Positions 34,781 to 44,002 are shown, numbered from the stretch's first letter. The stretch is DNA of 64,000 bases from Flavobacterium sp. MC2016-06 (GCF_009711165.2 NZ_WMID02000007.1:143518-207517), one strand, 5' to 3'. Numbers and translations are program-made. The notes: generated by a model from the sequence alone, not told the origin.

Positions 34781-34871
34781 TGTCATTCTGAGGAACGAAG
34801 GATCTTCGTGTGCAATTCCTCAATCTTTGCGTCTTTTTGTTAGTGAGTTTGCTTCGTTCCTCGCAATGACA
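34781..34871. repeat. Palindromic repeat family C, copy 2
   Basis: The same element in the opposite orientation: TGTCATTCTGAGGAACGAAG left, CTTCGTTCCTCGCAATGACA right. Together the two copies form an inverted pair 50 bases apart. Confidence 0.65.
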
Positions 34872-34899
34872 CAAACTGCGCGGAAAGGATTAAAAACAA

Positions 34900-34940
34900 A
34901 AAAGCAAAGTAAAACATATAGTTATACTTTGCTTTTTATT
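34900..34940. terminator. Bidirectional terminator
   Basis: A stem AAAGCAAAGTA / TATACTTTGCTTT with an AT loop and T-rich flanks. It has no gene directly upstream on either strand other than prfA and a possible 32-codon frame, so its partner transcript is unclear. The bases from 34940 to 35020 show nothing else. Confidence 0.5.
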
Positions 34941-35024
34941 TATAAGGCTCTAATTATACAATTAGAATTTATAGTGAAGGATATTAACTCTTTAATCGTT
35001 TGTTTGAAAAACGTATAAAGTAAG

Positions 35025-35123
35025 TTAGATACCTAGAAATATTCTTGTAAATTCAAGACATTTATATAGGTTAGAGTACATGTACACACCATTTTTTAAT
35101 ACTATTTCGCTTAACTTTTCCAT
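35025..35123 (-). CDS. Possible 32-residue peptide
   Basis: A short frame MEKLSEIVLKNGVYMYSNLY... ends at TAA at 35025, directly downstream of the 124-residue gene on the same strand (24 bases apart). No clear ribosome-binding site or family. It is listed because it begins with ATG and sits where an operon partner would be; it may be noise. Confidence 0.2.
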   Translation of the reverse strand: MEKLSEIVLKNGVYMYSNLYKCLEFTRIFLGI

Positions 35124-35147
35124 AATACATAAATTTTAGTTAGACAA

Positions 35148-35522
35148 TTACTCTTGTGATGGTTCGTATGGTGATGGTTCTTCTTTTTCTTTAGAAGAAT
35201 CATGCGGTTTAGAAACTAAGTTTGTTACGACAAGCTGTACAATTGAACCTAAGATTCCTTTAAAAAAGTTGTCGCCTTTTCCAACAACAAATCTTTTGGC
35301 CAGATATCCAATTCCGATACTAATTGCAGATTGCGCTAGATTACTTTTAAATCCGACGGTTTCATTGATTTCTTCAACCGTATTCCGAATAAGATTAAGA
35401 GGTTTCAGATTCTCTTTGATTTCATCGATTTCATCTTTAATTGCGCACCATTCATCATCCTGTCGATTTTCTAAAAGCCGAATCCTCTGATTTAGTGTAT
35501 TAATATTATAAACAGTTTCCAT
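35148..35522 (-). CDS. Small membrane-associated protein of the stress/envelope block
   Basis: A 124-residue protein: an N-terminal coiled coil (INTLNQRIRLLENRQDDEWCAIKDEIDEIKENL), then two weakly hydrophobic segments (AISIGIGYLAKRFVV and GILGSIVQLVVTNLV) and a Pro/Glu/Ser tail. The layout resembles small phage-holin-like or YqjD-type stress proteins. It is next to a holin-like gene, a YtxH gene and a lmo0937-type gene, all on the same strand, which suggests one co-regulated envelope-stress set. Function unknown. Confidence 0.6.
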   Translation of the reverse strand: METVYNINTLNQRIRLLENRQDDEWCAIKDEIDEIKENLKPLNLIRNTVEEINETVGFKSNLAQSAISIGIGYLAKRFVVGKGDNFFKGILGSIVQLVVTNLVSKPHDSSKEKEEPSPYEPSQE

Positions 35523-35548
35523 AACAGTTTTTTTTAGATTAATTCAAA

Positions 35549-35920
35549 TCAGTTTTGATTTTCTTCTTTAGTTTCTTTTAAAATGCTGGAAACGATCATG
35601 TTTCCAATAGGAGTTTTAATTAATTTGTGCTGCGTTTTGTGCATCACAATGGCAACAATTAAATAAAAGAGTGCCATGATAAAAAAACCGTAATAATACT
35701 CTCCAAGCAATTTTCCCAGCCATAAACTTATCCCGATATTTAGAAATAAAGTAAAAAATGCAACAACAGCTCCAACTGCTATTCTAGATGTTAATGTAGA
35801 CAATACGTCTGCAGAGGCCGATACTGTTTTGAGTTTAATTAATTCTAAACTCGTTTTAGTATAGTTTTCTGCCTTTTCATAAAGATTTAAGTTGTCGTTT
35901 GTTGTTGCATTTGATTCCAT
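35549..35920 (-). CDS. Putative holin-superfamily (YqjE-like) membrane protein
   Basis: A 123-residue protein with a helical N-terminal region (ENYTKTSLELIKLKTVSASADVLSTL) and two transmembrane helices (VGAVVAFFTLFLNIGISLWLG and YGFFIMALFYLIVAIVMH), then a Lys-rich C-terminus. This is the layout of the 'phage holin family protein'/YqjE-like stress membrane proteins; no phage genes are nearby, so lysis is not implied. It lies 26 bases from the preceding gene on the strand. Confidence 0.65.
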   Translation of the reverse strand: MESNATTNDNLNLYEKAENYTKTSLELIKLKTVSASADVLSTLTSRIAVGAVVAFFTLFLNIGISLWLGKLLGEYYYGFFIMALFYLIVAIVMHKTQHKLIKTPIGNMIVSSILKETKEENQN

Positions 35921-35957
35921 GATATAAGGGTTTTATGGTTTAAAAAAATCACTTTTT

Positions 35958-36266
35958 TTAGTAGTTCGTTTTTACCGTTTTTGCTTCATCTTTCATAGCG
36001 TTGAAGTCTTCTTTTGCAGCATTAAATTTGGCTTTTCCATCTTCTAAGATATCTTTTCCGTTAGCTTTAATGGTATGCAGAATATCATCAACTTTACCCT
36101 TTAAATTATCTTTGTAATCTTTTGATTTATCTGATATTTTTTTTCTTGATTTATCTGATATTTTTTTTCTGGTATTTGAACCTTTATCTGGTGCAAATAA
36201 TACTCCTAAAAATGCTCCCGCCGCTGCGGCTCCTAAAATTCCTAAAACTGTGGTGCTCGTTTTCAT
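35958..36266 (-). CDS. YtxH-domain protein
   Basis: A 102-residue protein. Residues 6-25 form a Gly/Ala-rich hydrophobic segment followed by APDKGSNTRKKISDKS, the hallmark of the YtxH family (glycine-zipper helix, then FAPxxGxxTRxxI). The rest is a Lys/Asp-rich amphipathic helix with two tandem RKKISDKS units, an internal duplication. YtxH proteins are small general-stress membrane proteins in Firmicutes and Bacteroidota. It belongs to the minus-strand stress set. Confidence 0.85.
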   Translation of the reverse strand: MKTSTTVLGILGAAAAGAFLGVLFAPDKGSNTRKKISDKSRKKISDKSKDYKDNLKGKVDDILHTIKANGKDILEDGKAKFNAAKEDFNAMKDEAKTVKTNY

Positions 36267-36308
36267 AATAATTGTTTTTAATGGATTAATATTTAATATA
36301 ATGTTGAT

Positions 36309-36461
36309 TTAAATTTCTCGACCTTTTATAAGTCTAAATAGTATCGCAATAATGGCAATAACCAATAAGATGTGAATGATACTTCCGAGGCTGTAAACAA
36401 AGAAGCCTAAAGCCCAAAGAATAACAAGGATCACTGCGATGGTATATAATAAGTTTGACAT
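36309..36461 (-). CDS. lmo0937-family small membrane protein
   Basis: A 50-residue protein (MSNLLYTIAVILVILWALGF at its start) that is almost entirely hydrophobic: two helices separated by a short turn (FVYSLGSIIH), ending RLIKGREI. This is the pattern of the lmo0937 family of small membrane proteins, common in stress-induced sets of Flavobacteriia. It lies between the YtxH gene and the porin-like gene on the same strand. Function unknown; family call based on length and sequence pattern. Confidence 0.75.
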   Translation of the reverse strand: MSNLLYTIAVILVILWALGFFVYSLGSIIHILLVIAIIAILFRLIKGREI

Positions 36462-36497
36462 GGTTCTTATTTTTATGGTTTATAATTAATTGTTTTT

Positions 36498-37139
36498 TTA
36501 ATTCAGTTTATACGAAAGGTATAAAGTCAAATTACTATTTTTTGCGTCTGGAAAAGTATAAGTAGTTCCAGCAACGGTTCTTTCTTTACCAACGGTTGTA
36601 AGACCATAATTATATCTTAAACCAATGCTTATGGGGTTAAAATCTACTCCAACACCTGCAGATAAACCAGCATCAAATTTATTTAGATCATCAGTATCGA
36701 TGTCTTCATTAAAATTAATGTCTCCGTCTCCTGTAACTTTAGAACTTACCAAGTAAGAAGCATAACCACCGGCATGTACATTAAAGTTTTTGGTAATGTT
36801 TACTCTTACTAATAAAGGAACTTCGATATAATTTAATCTGAATTTTGCATTTCCAGTTGCAAAAGCATTGTTATAATCTAATTCGGCACCCTTTGTGGTG
36901 AATAAAATCTCTGGCTGAATCGCAATAAAATCCGAAACAGGCAGTGTTGCATAAACACCAGCATTAAAGCCGTATAAAACATTATCGTCATCAGCATCAT
37001 TCTGATATAAATTAGACATGTTAAATCCTCCTTTTACACCAAATTCGGTGTTAACATTGTTGTCTTGAGCGTGCAGCATTCCAAATGAAGCTGATAAAAA
37101 AAGGGTTAAGGCGCATAAAAAATTTGATTGCATTTTCAT
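36498..37139 (-). CDS. Outer-membrane beta-barrel protein (PorT/OMP_b-brl type)
   Basis: A 213-residue protein with a signal peptide (MKMQSNFLCALTLFLSASFGMLHA before QDNN). The mature part is a small eight-stranded barrel of the PorT/outer-membrane family: VKGGFNMSNLY, then alternating hydrophobic strands (FNAGVYATLPVSDFIAIQPEILFT, NYIEVPLLVRVNI) and a terminal strand SNLTLYLSYKLN. Probable structural or small-molecule porin in the outer membrane; no ligand can be inferred. Part of the minus-strand stress/envelope block. Confidence 0.8.
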   Translation of the reverse strand: MKMQSNFLCALTLFLSASFGMLHAQDNNVNTEFGVKGGFNMSNLYQNDADDDNVLYGFNAGVYATLPVSDFIAIQPEILFTTKGAELDYNNAFATGNAKFRLNYIEVPLLVRVNITKNFNVHAGGYASYLVSSKVTGDGDINFNEDIDTDDLNKFDAGLSAGVGVDFNPISIGLRYNYGLTTVGKERTVAGTTYTFPDAKNSNLTLYLSYKLN

Positions 37140-37176
37140 AATAAAAAAAATTAGTTAATAGATAGATATTAGGCTT

Positions 37177-37746
37177 TTATATAATTTGTTTTTGAATACT
37201 TTCTGTTTCTCGTAAGAGTTTATATTGTTCTGGTAAATACTGTAATACAAGCTTTAAAATCGTTTTATCGTTGGTATCTTTATAAATAGATTCAAACAAT
37301 TCTATTTGTTCTTCTAAAGACTCGGTAATAGAATTTAAATAAGCATTTTTAAAACTGGCGTCATTGGCATCAATCAAAGCATACAAATCTCTTTTGTGTG
37401 TAGCATTTATTTCTGAGATGATAACGAGCTTTTTACTAGCTAATCTTGAAACGTCTCGCTGTAATTGATTTTGATGATCTTCAATCTCTCTGCTTAATTC
37501 TTGTATAGTACTTTCAGAACATTTTTGTTGTGCAATCTGACTTTTAGAAATAATAGATTTACTCACATTTGCCGTTGCAATCAAAAAGAAGGCTTCAACT
37601 TCTTCTGTTTGGTTTTTACTAAAATTTTCACCTTTTAAAGAAATTTCTATCGGATTATTTTTTCTGCACGAGACAGTAAATAAAATAACAGCCAATAAAA
37701 AAATAAGTTTTAAAATTGTCGCTTTTAGTGGGGGCGTTGTTTTCAT
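37177..37746 (-). CDS. DUF4142-like lipoprotein
   Basis: A 189-residue lipoprotein (signal ending LFTVSC, Cys27) that is almost wholly helical. The layout A-N-x-SKS-I-I-SK, REIEDHQNQLQRD and the paired motif TESLEEQIELFESIY resembles the DUF4142 family, a four-helix ferritin-like bundle found in bacterial cell envelopes. Catalytic function of the family is unknown. It is in the stress set just downstream of the two-component genes on the same strand. Confidence 0.6.
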   Translation of the reverse strand: MKTTPPLKATILKLIFLLAVILFTVSCRKNNPIEISLKGENFSKNQTEEVEAFFLIATANVSKSIISKSQIAQQKCSESTIQELSREIEDHQNQLQRDVSRLASKKLVIISEINATHKRDLYALIDANDASFKNAYLNSITESLEEQIELFESIYKDTNDKTILKLVLQYLPEQYKLLRETESIQKQII

Positions 37747-37818
37747 TATTTCTTTATAAAAGATTACATTACAAAGATGCTAACGATTGAAAGATTTTTC
37801 TTTACAGCATAAAAAAGA

Positions 37819-37857
37819 AACGTTATATAATTCCCATAATGGACTTATATAACGCTT
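37819..37857. terminator. Hairpin after the histidine kinase gene
   Basis: An inverted repeat (AACGTTATATAA / TTATATAACGCTT) with a 13-base loop just past the histidine kinase stop; AT-rich stem, so a terminator or a mRNA end structure. Confidence 0.5.
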
Positions 37858-37880
37858 ATTAAGTAGTTTTTTGAAAGTTT

Positions 37881-39665
37881 TTAATCTGGAAGAAATACCG
37901 TAAATACAGATCCTTTATTGGGTGTGCTGTCGGCCTTAATATGTCCTTTGTGGTTTTCGACAATCTTTTTGCAGATCGCCAAACCTATTCCAGTTCCTGG
38001 ATAATCTGTTTTAGAATGCAGACGCTGAAACAATACAAAAATGGTTTCTTTAAATTGAGGATCAAATCCCATTCCGTTATCAGTAAACGTAATTTTATGG
38101 AATTTTTTTGTCGCTTGTTCTAAAAGTTCAGGATAATCGGAAGCAGTTACTCTATCACTTTCAATAATAATAGAAGGTATACTATTGGGCTGGCTGTATT
38201 TTAAAGAATTTCCGATTAAGTTGATAAAAAGCTGTTCGATTTGATATGGAATAACCGATAGCTTAGGAAGTTTTGAAGCAACAATAACTGCTCCTTTTTC
38301 TTCGATAATTTCGGTCAATTCAGATTCGGCATTTTCTAATAACTCAGATAAGTTTGTTTTTAGAAATTCTTTTTTAGTCGTGTTGGTTCTCGAAAATAAA
38401 AGTAAATCATCAATTAAAACACGCATTCTTTTAGCCGAAACTTCAATTTTATTGATGTAATTTTTGGCACTATCAGAAAGTACAGCCTTATCTTCATCAG
38501 AAACTCGGGAAATAAAAGTTTGAATTTTTCTAAGGGGTTCTTGTAAATCGTGACTTGCAACATGGTTAAAAGAAGCCAGCTCTTTATTACTTTTTTCTAA
38601 TTCCTTATTACGTTCCTGCAATTCGATATTTAGCAAATGCTCATCGGTAATATCAAAATTAATTCCCAGCAGGATTTTACTTCCTTGCTGATCCGTCAAT
38701 AATTTTCCGGTTGATTTAAAATATCTAATTTCATTACTTGGAAGCAGAATTTTGTAATAAACAAAAGGAAGTCCTTTTTTATCAATAATACCGTCCATAG
38801 ATTTAGAAACGGCTTCTTTATCGTCTGGATGTACAAAATCTAGTAAAGTTTCTTTGTCTGGAACAAAAGAGTGGGGTGTACGGCCTAATAAACGAAATTG
38901 ATTGTCTGAATAATCTATTTTATCGGCATCTAAATCCCATTGCCAAGTACTGAATTTACCAATAATTTCAGATTCTGCAATTAGACCGCTAGAGATTAAA
39001 AGTTTTTTATTAAAGACTTTCAATCGTTCAAAATCACGACTGATTTGTCTGTATGCCAATAATATAAAACTTAACGCTACTAAAAATAAAGAAATAGAGA
39101 AAAGCGGACTTAAAGAAATTTCTTCATCATAAATTTTAAGTCTGTTTTTTAAATACGTTTTCTCGATGTCATTCATTTCGTCTACTTTAAAACGAATATT
39201 TTCCATCAAAATACGACCGCCAAACATATGATTGTCTAGTTTTCGTTTATCATATGTTTTTGGGTTGCTGTATTTTAAACAGTTTTCAAACGAAACAAAT
39301 CGTTGAATAATTAATTTAAATAAGTTTTTAAGATTTTCCTGCTGTTTCGGATTGTCGGCAGTTAGTTTTTTTAAAGTAATAAGAGACGTATTTACTTTAT
39401 CGCGCGAATAAATATAAGGCGTTAAAAAACGAGCATTTTTGGTAATAATATAGCCTCGCTGTCCTGTTTCGGCATCTTTTATGGCCGACATTAAACGTTC
39501 TAATTGAATGTTTATTTCATAAGTATGCATAACCACTTTACTCGATTCATTCAAGTCTTGGTTATGTTTGTAAGCAATTGAGGAAAGAAATAACAGAATG
39601 AAAACTGCGATTACAAAAATAACCCTCAATGAGTTTGAAGAATTAAAATTCGGTATCCACTTCAT
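37881..39665 (-). CDS. Sensor histidine kinase with CHASE3 and PAS domains
   Basis: A 594-residue inner-membrane sensor. TM helix 1 is at 15-32, a CHASE3-like helical periplasmic domain at 35-180 (QLERLMSAIKDAETGQRGYI), TM helix 2 at 186-204, a PAS domain at about 236-345, a HisKA dimerisation domain with phospho-acceptor His372 (NHVASHDLQEPLRK), and an HATPase domain with the N-box Asn486, G1 DNGMGF at 529-534 and G2 GTGIGLAI at 557-564. This is a phytochrome-like branch of kinases with attached CHASE3. A response regulator gene lies 22 bases downstream, a probable partner in stress control. Confidence 0.95.
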   Translation of the reverse strand: MKWIPNFNSSNSLRVIFVIAVFILLFLSSIAYKHNQDLNESSKVVMHTYEINIQLERLMSAIKDAETGQRGYIITKNARFLTPYIYSRDKVNTSLITLKKLTADNPKQQENLKNLFKLIIQRFVSFENCLKYSNPKTYDKRKLDNHMFGGRILMENIRFKVDEMNDIEKTYLKNRLKIYDEEISLSPLFSISLFLVALSFILLAYRQISRDFERLKVFNKKLLISSGLIAESEIIGKFSTWQWDLDADKIDYSDNQFRLLGRTPHSFVPDKETLLDFVHPDDKEAVSKSMDGIIDKKGLPFVYYKILLPSNEIRYFKSTGKLLTDQQGSKILLGINFDITDEHLLNIELQERNKELEKSNKELASFNHVASHDLQEPLRKIQTFISRVSDEDKAVLSDSAKNYINKIEVSAKRMRVLIDDLLLFSRTNTTKKEFLKTNLSELLENAESELTEIIEEKGAVIVASKLPKLSVIPYQIEQLFINLIGNSLKYSQPNSIPSIIIESDRVTASDYPELLEQATKKFHKITFTDNGMGFDPQFKETIFVLFQRLHSKTDYPGTGIGLAICKKIVENHKGHIKADSTPNKGSVFTVFLPD

Positions 39666-39687
39666 TGGTATGCTTATTATACTTATT

Positions 39688-40137
39688 TTATTTTAGGCGC
39701 AGCAAGAAATTATCACGATTTAACCCAGAGGTATGATAGTGCCAGTTTACGGTTACCACCTCATTAATTATTTTTTTAAGAGTATTAAAATCGCTTGGTT
39801 TTTTAATGTAAATATTAGCACCTTGAATAAAAGTATCTTCAATATCTTCTTCAGACGAAGAAGTAGAATAAATGGCAATGATTATATCTTTTAAATGCTC
39901 TGTTTTTTTTATTTCGATCAAACACTCTTTACCTGTTTTTTTAGGCATATTTAAATCCAGAAATAAGATATCGGGTTTTTTATTGTCAGGATTCATTAAA
40001 TGATCCATTAATTGCATTCCGTCATGGACAAAGTCAACGTCTGTTTGTATTTTGATTTCTTCAAAAGCATCTTTAAAAAAAAGGCGATCATCTTCATCAT
40101 CATCCGCTAATAAAATATATAATGCGTTTTTCTGCAT
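39688..40137 (-). CDS. Single-domain response regulator
   Basis: A 149-residue receiver domain with no output domain. Acidic pocket residues Asp12/Asp13 (LADDDED), phospho-acceptor Asp61 (LFLDLNMP), the Ser/Thr switch (IYSTSSS near 90-95) and the conserved Lys112/113 (YIKKPSDF) are all present. It probably relays phosphate from the adjacent kinase to another partner, such as the AraC-type regulator upstream. Single-domain regulators paired with such kinases are common in Bacteroidota, often in phytochrome-like or stress systems. Confidence 0.93.
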   Translation of the reverse strand: MQKNALYILLADDDEDDRLFFKDAFEEIKIQTDVDFVHDGMQLMDHLMNPDNKKPDILFLDLNMPKKTGKECLIEIKKTEHLKDIIIAIYSTSSSEEDIEDTFIQGANIYIKKPSDFNTLKKIINEVVTVNWHYHTSGLNRDNFLLRLK

Positions 40138-40157
40138 TTTAGTGTGGTATTTGGGTT

Positions 40158-40709
40158 TTATTTTAAATTTTCTCTGCGCTTCTTAATTATTCTCTGAAAA
40201 GCTGAGGGTGTTATTCCGGTCGTATTTTTAAACTGTGTACTCAAATGTGCAACACTCGAGTAATTTAGTAAAAAAGCAATTTCCGTCAAACTCATTTCAT
40301 TAATAATAATTAATTGTTTAGCTCTTTCAATTTTCTGTAAAATAATAAAATTTTCGATAGAAGAATACGTTACTTCCGAAAAAACATTTGATAAATAACC
40401 GTAGCTGTGGTTTAATTTTTCGGCCAAGAAAACAGAACTTTTATAATTGTTACTGTCATCCATAAAGACAAGTTCAATTATAGCATCTTTTATTTTCTGA
40501 ACCAAGACACTTTTCTGATTTTCTACAACTTCAAAACCATGGGGAGTTAAGTTATTTTTTAAAGATTCGAGTGCATTAGCATCAAAATTATCATCAATCT
40601 CAATTTCTCCAAATCCCAAAGTTGTAAATTTTACATTTTGCTGATCCAGATTATGTTTAAGGTAAAGAGAACAAATGGTATTTATGTCGAACTTTATAAA
40701 TAGCTTCAT
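40158..40709 (-). CDS. AraC-family transcriptional regulator, short
   Basis: A 183-residue protein with a C-terminal AraC-type double helix-turn-helix (residues about 95-180; IINEMSLTEIAFLLNYSSVAHLSTQFKNTTGITPSAFQR, in which the second helix of motif 2 is intact) and a small N-terminal domain of unknown fold. It sits upstream of the response regulator, 20 bases away, so kinase, receiver and DNA-binding protein form one transcription unit. A target regulon including the stress genes on either side is plausible but unproven. Confidence 0.88.
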   Translation of the reverse strand: MKLFIKFDINTICSLYLKHNLDQQNVKFTTLGFGEIEIDDNFDANALESLKNNLTPHGFEVVENQKSVLVQKIKDAIIELVFMDDSNNYKSSVFLAEKLNHSYGYLSNVFSEVTYSSIENFIILQKIERAKQLIIINEMSLTEIAFLLNYSSVAHLSTQFKNTTGITPSAFQRIIKKRRENLK

Positions 40710-40810
40710 TTTATAAAAATTTGGTTAAAGATAATTAATTTATTTTTGGTTATAGCTTTTAATGCTTGTTACAGTACAGAAACGGTAAAAAATAATTATA
40801 AAACTCTCAA

Positions 40811-40850
40811 AAAAATACCGTCTAATAGTTTTGTATTAGACGGTATCCTT
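40811..40850. terminator. Strong terminator after CsbD gene
   Basis: A perfect 13-base inverted repeat (ATACCGTCTAATA / TATTAGACGGTAT) with a TTG loop, A-run and T-run flanks, lies between the CsbD and AraC genes on the minus strand. Confidence 0.8.
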
Positions 40851-40867
40851 GATTGAGCCTTAAGGGT

Positions 40868-41053
40868 TTACAAATCTGAAAGGATTTGATGAAACTCCTC
40901 TTTTGTTTTTCCCAATTTTTGCTGAAGTCTTCCATACATTTCGTCTTCCTTACCTTCAGCAAACATCAAATCATCATCTGTCAGAGTTGCATATTTTTGT
41001 TTAAGTTTCCCTTTTAACTCATTCCAATTTCCTTTTATTTCAGTAGTATTCAT
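40868..41053 (-). CDS. CsbD-family small stress protein
   Basis: A 61-residue, mostly helical and highly charged protein ([20 protein letters not shown] ... [14 protein letters not shown]). This is the CsbD pattern (KGKWNQLKGKVKEKWG-like), a small general-stress protein of unknown mechanism found widely in bacteria. Length and charge are typical. It heads the minus-strand stress set that also carries Dps, and a strong terminator follows it. Confidence 0.9.
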   Translation of the reverse strand: MNTTEIKGNWNELKGKLKQKYATLTDDDLMFAEGKEDEMYGRLQQKLGKTKEEFHQILSDL

Positions 41054-41159
41054 GACCGTAATTTTTATGTATTAATAGTATTGTAAAATTGCATAATCTT
41101 GGCAGGTTTTGTGTTACATCAATTCCTGCTTGTGCTGCATAATTCACATTTTAGTTTTT

Positions 41160-41633
41160 TTAAACCTGATAACGGCGTAAAATCCAAGCCATTTTTTCAT
41201 GTTCTTGAAGCAGACCCGTTATAAAATCGGCCGAACCAACATCGTGATTGTCGTTTTCAAAAACCGGAATATAGTCTCTAAATTCAGTAACCAATTGTTC
41301 GTGATTGTCTAAAAGTTCTTCCAGCATATGTTTTTGAGAAGCATATTCTTTAGGCGATTCTTTAAGAGTAGAATTATCAATAAACTCTTTCATTGTTCCA
41401 ATTGTTTTTTCGCCAAGCTGGCTGATGCGTTCTGCAACTTCATCAATATTAGCCTCTAGAATTCGGTATTGTTCCTCAAACAGTTTATGCAATTCCATGA
41501 AGCTATTTCCTGAAATATTCCAGTGAAATTTTCTAGTCTTTACATACAACGTCATTTCGTTAGATAAAATCGTGGCTAATATACCTGCACTCTTCTTTAA
41601 ATTCTTTGGGGTAATTCCAATATTTGGGCTCAT
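41160..41633 (-). CDS. Dps-family DNA-binding ferritin
   Basis: A 157-residue ferritin-like protein that stores iron and protects DNA under starvation or oxidation. The ferroxidase residues are visible: His38 and Asp/Glu in TRKFHWNISGNSFMELHKLFEEQYRIL, where the usual HW...D-x-x-x-D/E stretch is present, with a further Glu/Asp in the next helix (DEVAERISQLGEK). It has no signal peptide and the usual Dps length. Upstream is the promoter TATTTTTG. It lies 106 bases from the CsbD gene. Function in oxidative and starvation stress is well established for the family. Confidence 0.92.
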   Translation of the reverse strand: MSPNIGITPKNLKKSAGILATILSNEMTLYVKTRKFHWNISGNSFMELHKLFEEQYRILEANIDEVAERISQLGEKTIGTMKEFIDNSTLKESPKEYASQKHMLEELLDNHEQLVTEFRDYIPVFENDNHDVGSADFITGLLQEHEKMAWILRRYQV

Positions 41634-41658
41634 AATTGTTTGATTTTCTGTTTGTTTT

Positions 41659-41666
41659 CAAAAATA
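41659..41666 (-). promoter_or_regulatory. -7 element of dps
   Basis: Minus-strand TATTTTTG lies 26 bases before the Dps ATG, matching the Bacteroidota TAnnTTTG element. Confidence 0.55.
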
Positions 41667-41756
41667 GCAAAGGCAGTTGTTTTTTTTCTTACACAATTTG
41701 TTAAAGATGTTACATGAATTCAATGTTTAGGTAACATCTTAATGAATCTAATATTG

Positions 41757-41764
41757 TAGTTTTG
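41757..41764 (+). promoter_or_regulatory. -7 element of the OmpA-like gene
   Basis: TAGTTTTG (TAnnTTTG) on the plus strand, 32 bases before the ATG at 41796, divergent from the dps promoter. Confidence 0.5.
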
Positions 41765-41795
41765 GCAGTAACATAAACCTAAACACCCAATTTGA

Positions 41796-43982
41796 ATGAA
41801 AAAACAGCTGCTCATTTTATTCGTTTTTATTTCCTCCTTATCTGCCAAAGCCCAATCTTATATAGGATATTTTCATGATAATTATGCAGGTGTACAAAGC
41901 GTACTTTTTAATCCGGCTTCTATAGCCGATTCTCGTTTTAAAACCGACATTAATTTGTTTTCAATTAGTGGTGCTGTGCAGAATGATTTATACGCAGTTA
42001 ATATTTTTGATGTTTATAAAGATAATTATGATCTTGATCGAGATGCAAAAGTAACCCCTTCAAGTGCCAACAATGGTATTGCAAATTTTGATGTTATGGG
42101 GCCGTCTTTTATGTTTAATATTGCGCCAAAACATACCTTGGCCGTTTTTACAAGAGCAAGATCGGTTAGTAATATTAGAAATATCAATGGTAATCTTATC
42201 GACCAAGTTAAAAATGGTTTAGATCAATCTGATAATTTTAATTTTAATGCAGGAAATGCCAATGGAGCTTCAAATTCTTGGGGAGAATTGGGTATTTCTT
42301 ATGCTGCCGTTTTATATCAAAAAGACCAGCATTTTCTAAAAGGAGGTTTAACTGCCAAATATTTACAAGGTGGTGTAAACGGATACGTTCAAGGAAACAA
42401 TGTAAATGTAAGGTATGTAGGTAATCCTATGAATCCTAGAAATGGAGCTTTGATTTCTACTGGAGAAATTACAGTAGGAGCAAGTCAGGATTTTGAAAAT
42501 AATCAAGATTATAAATTTGATTCAGGCTCAAAAGGATTTGGTTTAGATTTTGGATTGGTTTACGAATGGAGACCTGATTATGCAGACTACGATTTAAGTA
42601 AAGCAAAACCAGCCGATAATAATTTTAGAGATTTAAATAAATACAAAGTTCGTTTCGGATTATCTGTTACAGATATTGGATCTATAAATTACAGAAATGC
42701 AAAACAAGATACTTACAATGTAAATGGTGTTGTAACACAGCAAATGATTGATGATGCAACTAATCTATACGATTTTCTAGATCAGCATTATACTAAAACA
42801 TCAACCTCTAAAGGAGCAAAAACAAATTTACCAACTGCACTTCATGCCGATGCAGATTGGAATATGTATAAAAAATTCTATTTAAATCTTAACGGAGATA
42901 TTAATATGGTTTCGGGCAATAAACTTAATGCTTACGGAATTGCAGACAGAGTATCTTTAACGCCTCGTTACGAAAGCAGATGGTTTAGTTTTTATGTTCC
43001 AATGACTTGGATGGAATACAGCGGTATGCAGGTAGGTTCTGGAATTAGAGTGGGAGCTTTCTTTATAGGTTCGGGTTCTATACTTAGTAATTTGGTTTCT
43101 AAAGAATCTAAAGGAGCAGATTTTCATGTTGGGATGAAAATTCCAGTTTACGAAAAGAAATTTAAAGATACAGACGAAGATGGCATTCTAGACAAAGAAG
43201 ATGCTTGTAAAAATGCAGCAGGACCAATAGAAAATCATGGTTGTCCTTGGCCAGATACAGACGGAGATAATGTTTTTGATAAAGACGATGCCTGTCCAGA
43301 TGTAAAAGGTCCGATTGAAAATAAAGGCTGTCCGTGGGCTGATACTGACGGAGATACTTTATTAGACAATGTAGATGCTTGCCCAGCTGTTGCAGGTCCT
43401 GTAGAAAATAAAGGATGCCCTTGGCCAGACACAGATAAAGACGGCATTTTAGACAAAGACGATGCTTGTGTTGATGTTCCGGGTGTTGTAGAAAATAAAG
43501 GTTGTCCGGTAGTTTTAGACGCTGATAAAGATGGAATTCCTGATAATGAAGATGATTGTCCATTAATGGCAGGTCCGATTGAAAATAAAGGCTGTCCTAA
43601 AGTTTCAAAAGCGACATTAGAACAATTAAGAGTAGAAGCAAAATCGATCTTTTTTACAACAGGAAAAGCAACTTTAAACAATGCTAAAATGGGAGAAACA
43701 TCAGGAAGATTAGATGCTATTAAAGAAATTTTGAAAAATTATCCGAATGCTAAATTTGCCATTAACGGATACACAGATAACGTAGGAAATGCCAAAGCAA
43801 ACCAAAAACTATCTGAAGCCAGAGCAAAAGTAATTATGGATCTTTTAATAGAAAAAGGAGTAAATCCTGCCAATTTAACTTCGCAGGGATTTGGTGCTGC
43901 AAAACCTGTAAAGTCTAATAAAACAGCTTCTGGAAGAGCAGAAAACAGAAGAACAGAAATTGTTTATTTAGGCAATTTGTAA
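41796..43982 (+). CDS. OmpA-family outer-membrane protein with TSP3 repeats
   Basis: A 728-residue protein: signal peptide 1-19 (LSAKAQ), an N-terminal DUF5723-like beta-rich domain (residues 20-450), five thrombospondin type 3 calcium-binding repeats at about 456-600 ([19 protein letters not shown] pattern), and a C-terminal OmpA-like peptidoglycan-binding domain from about 613 ([18 protein letters not shown] ... [25 protein letters not shown]). It probably links the outer membrane to the cell wall, with repeats acting as a calcium-stiffened spacer. Common in gliding flavobacteria. Monocistronic, with its own terminator. Confidence 0.93.
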   Translation: MKKQLLILFVFISSLSAKAQSYIGYFHDNYAGVQSVLFNPASIADSRFKTDINLFSISGAVQNDLYAVNIFDVYKDNYDLDRDAKVTPSSANNGIANFDVMGPSFMFNIAPKHTLAVFTRARSVSNIRNINGNLIDQVKNGLDQSDNFNFNAGNANGASNSWGELGISYAAVLYQKDQHFLKGGLTAKYLQGGVNGYVQGNNVNVRYVGNPMNPRNGALISTGEITVGASQDFENNQDYKFDSGSKGFGLDFGLVYEWRPDYADYDLSKAKPADNNFRDLNKYKVRFGLSVTDIGSINYRNAKQDTYNVNGVVTQQMIDDATNLYDFLDQHYTKTSTSKGAKTNLPTALHADADWNMYKKFYLNLNGDINMVSGNKLNAYGIADRVSLTPRYESRWFSFYVPMTWMEYSGMQVGSGIRVGAFFIGSGSILSNLVSKESKGADFHVGMKIPVYEKKFKDTDEDGILDKEDACKNAAGPIENHGCPWPDTDGDNVFDKDDACPDVKGPIENKGCPWADTDGDTLLDNVDACPAVAGPVENKGCPWPDTDKDGILDKDDACVDVPGVVENKGCPVVLDADKDGIPDNEDDCPLMAGPIENKGCPKVSKATLEQLRVEAKSIFFTTGKATLNNAKMGETSGRLDAIKEILKNYPNAKFAINGYTDNVGNAKANQKLSEARAKVIMDLLIEKGVNPANLTSQGFGAAKPVKSNKTASGRAENRRTEIVYLGNL

Positions 43983-44002
43983 ACCAAGCCGAATATAATA
44001 CT

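Noticed and set aside
35549..35920. Prophage origin suggested by the holin-like gene
   Set aside because: No other phage genes are near; such small membrane proteins occur widely in stress sets.
43162..43681. Two long frames opposite the OmpA-like gene
   Set aside because: They are the antisense shadow of the repetitive TSP3 region; the repeats keep antisense frames open by chance.
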